Assembly: GCA_028678715.1 (NCBI GenBank) | Contig: JAJRCY010000047.1 | Span: 1 to 6,757 of the forward strand | DNA length: 6,757 bases | DNA from: Methanomicrobiales archaeon | GTDB lineage: Archaea; Halobacteriota; Methanomicrobia; Methanomicrobiales; JACTUA01 | Direction: 5' to 3' | Part shown: positions 5,152 to 6,757 of the stretch, one piece after another | Numbering within the stretch: position 1 is the stretch's first letter | Layout: every line of letters starts with the position of its first letter | Made by a program: the position numbers and the translations under genes | Notes under the pieces: model-generated | The model's database searches: none | Told to the model about the DNA's origin: nothing | Seen by the model: the letters and a program-made list of their open reading frames with translations, nothing else

Positions 5152-5460
5152 ATGAGGTATACTATATCATCGGACTCAAACCACATCTCTAAGCCCGTCA
5201 GGATTGACAGAACGGCATGCGTGAAGTGTTACAGGAAATTGATTATCGATCCGCGGAAAGAACTCGTATCAATCGCTGATGTGGTGATCCCTCAGAGTGA
5301 CGGTACCCTTCTGATCTCCCAGGGCCCGGTCTGCCTCACCGCATGCCCCAGCGAAGCAATCAGCATTGTCGACGATGAGGTGGTGGTTGACGATGGTGCA
5401 TGCGTGGATTGCGAATCCTGCGTGGATGAATGCCCGGCAGGGGCGTTAGAACTCATTTGA
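5152..5460 (+). CDS. Ferredoxin-like Fe-S protein with a split first cluster motif
   Basis: The 102-residue protein has a 15-residue polar N-terminus, then a ferredoxin-like start (VRIDRTACVKC). Its second motif is complete: C84, C87, C90, C94-P95, with PAGALEL after it. The first is split: C23-x2-C26 is followed by about 34 inserted residues before C61-x3-C65-P66, where a standard ferredoxin has only two. All eight cysteines for two clusters are therefore present, and the usual SEAI follows C65. The insertion (27-60) contains hydrophobic strand-like segments (ELVSIADVVI, GTLLIS), suggesting a small inserted beta unit. By position it could serve as electron carrier or Fe-S partner for a neighbouring enzyme; function is unknown. 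ATG 5152 has no SD; TAGAAAAT at 5112-5119 could be its TATA box. No later in-frame ATG lies before the cysteines. Confidence 0.85.
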   Translation: MRYTISSDSNHISKPVRIDRTACVKCYRKLIIDPRKELVSIADVVIPQSDGTLLISQGPVCLTACPSEAISIVDDEVVVDDGACVDCESCVDECPAGALELI

Positions 5461-5476
5461 TCCTTAAAACAAACCC

Positions 5477-5483
5477 TTTAATA
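5477..5483 (+). promoter_or_regulatory. Probable TATA box of leaderless asd
   Basis: TTTAATA is centred 31 bases before the asd ATG in an AT-rich island, preceded by an A-rich patch (AAAACAAACCC). Transcription would begin within a few bases of the start codon. There is no SD before asd, in agreement with a leaderless mRNA. Confidence 0.6.
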
Positions 5484-5510
5484 CCTCCGACGCGCTAACA
5501 CACTTCAGCC

Positions 5511-6527
5511 ATGATCAAGGTCGGAGTGCTCGGTGCGACAGGCGCCGTCGGACAGCGGTTCGTGCAGCTGCTGGCCCGGCACCCATGGTTTGACCTCGTC
5601 ACCCTCTGCGCATCGGATCGGAGTGCCGGAAAGCGGTACGGGGATGTTGTGAACTGGAAGCTGGATGTGCCCTTCCCGGAATCGGTGAGGGACATCAGGG
5701 TGAGCCCCACCACCACGGCTGCGGTGAAGCAGCTGGACCTGGTCTTCTCTGCGCTCCCGGCTGAGGTGGCGACGGAGGCCGAGGACGAGATTGCCAGGGC
5801 CGGTGTTGCCGTCTGTAGCAACGCCCGCTCCCACCGGATGGAGCCCGACATCCCGCTCGTCATCCCCGAGGTGAACCCGGATCACCTGGGGCTCATCGAT
5901 GTCCAGAGGGACCGGGGGCGGGAAGGCTTCATTGTGACGAACCCCAACTGCTCCACCATCATGCTCTGCATGGGCCTGGAACCGCTGCGAAAGATGGCAT
6001 GGACGGACGTGCGGGTGGCCACGATGCAGGCCATCTCCGGCGCCGGCTTCAGCGGCGTCGCTGCCATGGACATCTACGACAACGTGGTCCCGTACATCGG
6101 CCAGGAGGAGGAGAAGATGGAGACCGAGACCCTCAAGATCATGGGGAAGTTCGACGGGGCCGAGGTGAAGGACGCCCCCTTCCTGGTGAGTGCCAGCTGC
6201 CACCGGGTCCCTGTCATCGACGGGCATACCCTCTCGGTGTGGGTGGACTGCCCTGAGGACGTCGAGAAGGTGAAGGAGGCCTTCTCCCGCTACTCGCCGC
6301 CTTTCTCCGGCCTGCCCACGCAGCCGGAGCGGTCCATCCAGTACTTCGATGCACCGGACCGCCCGCAGCCCCGGCTTGACCGGAACCGCGGGAACGGCAT
6401 GACGGTCTCGGTGGGGAGAGTGAGGCCCGGGCTCCGGTTCATTGCCCTCGGCCACAACACCATCCGGGGCGCCGCAGGGGCATCCGTGCTCAACGCAGAA
6501 CTGATCCACACAAAGAAGTATCTCTAG
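5511..6527 (+). CDS. asd: Aspartate-semialdehyde dehydrogenase
   Basis: Asd reduces aspartyl phosphate with NADPH to aspartate semialdehyde, the branch point to lysine (via DapA), threonine and methionine. The 338-residue protein opens with the cofactor motif GATGAVG at 8-14. It has SNARSHRM at 103-110, IPEVNP at 118-123 and TNPNCST at 143-149 with the thiol nucleophile C147. Q173 (MQAISGAG), R232 and H239 (HRVPVIDGH at 231-239) match the substrate-binding Gln and Arg and the catalytic His of the E. coli enzyme, including the seven-residue Arg-to-His spacing. Length and layout fit the archaeal/fungal type of the family. The gene has its own promoter-like TTTAATA upstream. Its stop at 6525-6527 overlaps the SD of alba, so the two are probably co-transcribed. 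Confidence 0.97.
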   Translation: MIKVGVLGATGAVGQRFVQLLARHPWFDLVTLCASDRSAGKRYGDVVNWKLDVPFPESVRDIRVSPTTTAAVKQLDLVFSALPAEVATEAEDEIARAGVAVCSNARSHRMEPDIPLVIPEVNPDHLGLIDVQRDRGREGFIVTNPNCSTIMLCMGLEPLRKMAWTDVRVATMQAISGAGFSGVAAMDIYDNVVPYIGQEEEKMETETLKIMGKFDGAEVKDAPFLVSASCHRVPVIDGHTLSVWVDCPEDVEKVKEAFSRYSPPFSGLPTQPERSIQYFDAPDRPQPRLDRNRGNGMTVSVGRVRPGLRFIALGHNTIRGAAGASVLNAELIHTKKYL

Positions 6528-6532
6528 GGAGG
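6527..6532 (+). promoter_or_regulatory. Shine-Dalgarno site of alba overlapping the asd stop
   Basis: GGGAGG begins at the last base of the asd stop codon and ends six bases before the alba ATG. It is the strongest SD in the right half of the window and suggests that alba is translated from the asd transcript, in contrast to the apparently leaderless asd and dapA. Confidence 0.65.
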
Positions 6533-6538
6533 AAGAGC

Positions 6539-6757
6539 ATGCTCAAGGACAACACAGTATTCGTCGGCAACAAGCCAGTCATGAACTACGTACTTGCAGT
6601 GGTCACCCAGTTCAACAATGGAGCGCAGGAGGTAGCCATCAAGGCCCGGGGAAAGGCCATCTCGCGTGCCGTGGACACTGCCGAGATCGCCCTGAACCGG
6701 TTCCTTGACAATGTCACAAAGAAGGAGATCATCACCTCCACCGAGGTGATCGACACC
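6539..6757 (+). CDS. albA: DNA/RNA-binding protein Alba, 5' part (runs off the window)
   Basis: The 73 visible residues match Alba, a small dimeric archaeal chromatin and RNA-binding protein of about 90 residues, so roughly 20 C-terminal residues are missing. Diagnostic segments are [16 protein letters not shown] at 7-22, [19 protein letters not shown] at 32-50 and NRFL at 53-56. In Sulfolobus Alba the loop reads GKKPVMNY, and the first lysine (K16) is the reported acetylation site that tunes DNA affinity. Here that position is Asn11, while the second lysine is kept (K12). The gene follows asd by 11 bases with a strong SD. Coupling a chromatin protein to an amino-acid gene probably reflects compact operon packing, not shared function. 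Confidence 0.95.
   Translation, partial: MLKDNTVFVGNKPVMNYVLAVVTQFNNGAQEVAIKARGKAISRAVDTAEIALNRFLDNVTKKEIITSTEVIDT

Noticed and set aside
4953..5186. 77-residue minus-strand frame between the ferredoxin genes
   Set aside because: It overlaps the ends of both ferredoxin genes and is less protein-like than the alternative minus frame at 4976-5149.
5505..6509. 334-codon minus-strand open frame exactly opposite asd
   Set aside because: It mirrors asd almost end to end and its composition is that of a complementary-frame artefact; asd has all its catalytic residues.
1..6757. CRISPR array, transposon, tRNA/rRNA or defence module
   Set aside because: No regularly spaced repeats, transposase motifs, cloverleaf or rRNA-like sequence were seen, and all well-supported genes are core informational or metabolic ones.

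Overview
The window reads as chromosome of a GC-rich methanogenic euryarchaeon, most likely order Methanomicrobiales (Methanoculleus/Methanoregula-like). The evidence is the eukaryote-like archaeal primase PriL with its Fe-S cysteines, ribosomal protein S17e, a stand-alone ThiN domain, the chromatin protein Alba, small 2[4Fe-4S] ferredoxins, and a mix of Shine-Dalgarno (SD) and apparently leaderless TATA-driven starts. The order-level call is inference from gene content and style. It was not checked by a search.

Left part (1-2497): the last 13 codons of an upstream gene (probably priS, the primase catalytic subunit) overlap by one base the start of priL, the Fe-S primase subunit. The recognisable PriL fold ends near base 1025, but its frame stays open to 1214. 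That hydrophilic tail lies antisense to a well-formed two-helix membrane protein gene on the minus strand (1044-1226). Next come an HD-superfamily phosphohydrolase (1356-1904) and a stand-alone ThiN-type thiamine-phosphate synthase (1946-2497).

Middle (2498-2875): a 378-base stretch with no convincing gene. It holds a very stable perfect GC hairpin (2664-2688), a spaced 10-bp inverted repeat, and probably the promoter of rps17e.

Right part (2876-6757): rps17e (2876-3067) is followed after 8 bases by dapA, which overlaps dapB. A hairpin plus T-run terminator follows. Two ferredoxin-type genes come next: a canonical 59-residue 2[4Fe-4S] ferredoxin (4793-4972), and a 102-residue protein whose first cluster motif is split by a 34-residue insertion (5152-5460). 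Then asd (5511-6527) and the 5' part of alba (6539 to the window end). Asd makes aspartate semialdehyde; DapA and DapB turn it into tetrahydrodipicolinate for lysine/diaminopimelate synthesis. Most of the right half is therefore an aspartate-family amino-acid locus with two unassigned iron-sulfur proteins between dapB and asd. The split-cluster ferredoxin is the least ordinary protein here. I see no CRISPR array, transposon, tRNA, rRNA or recognisable defence system.
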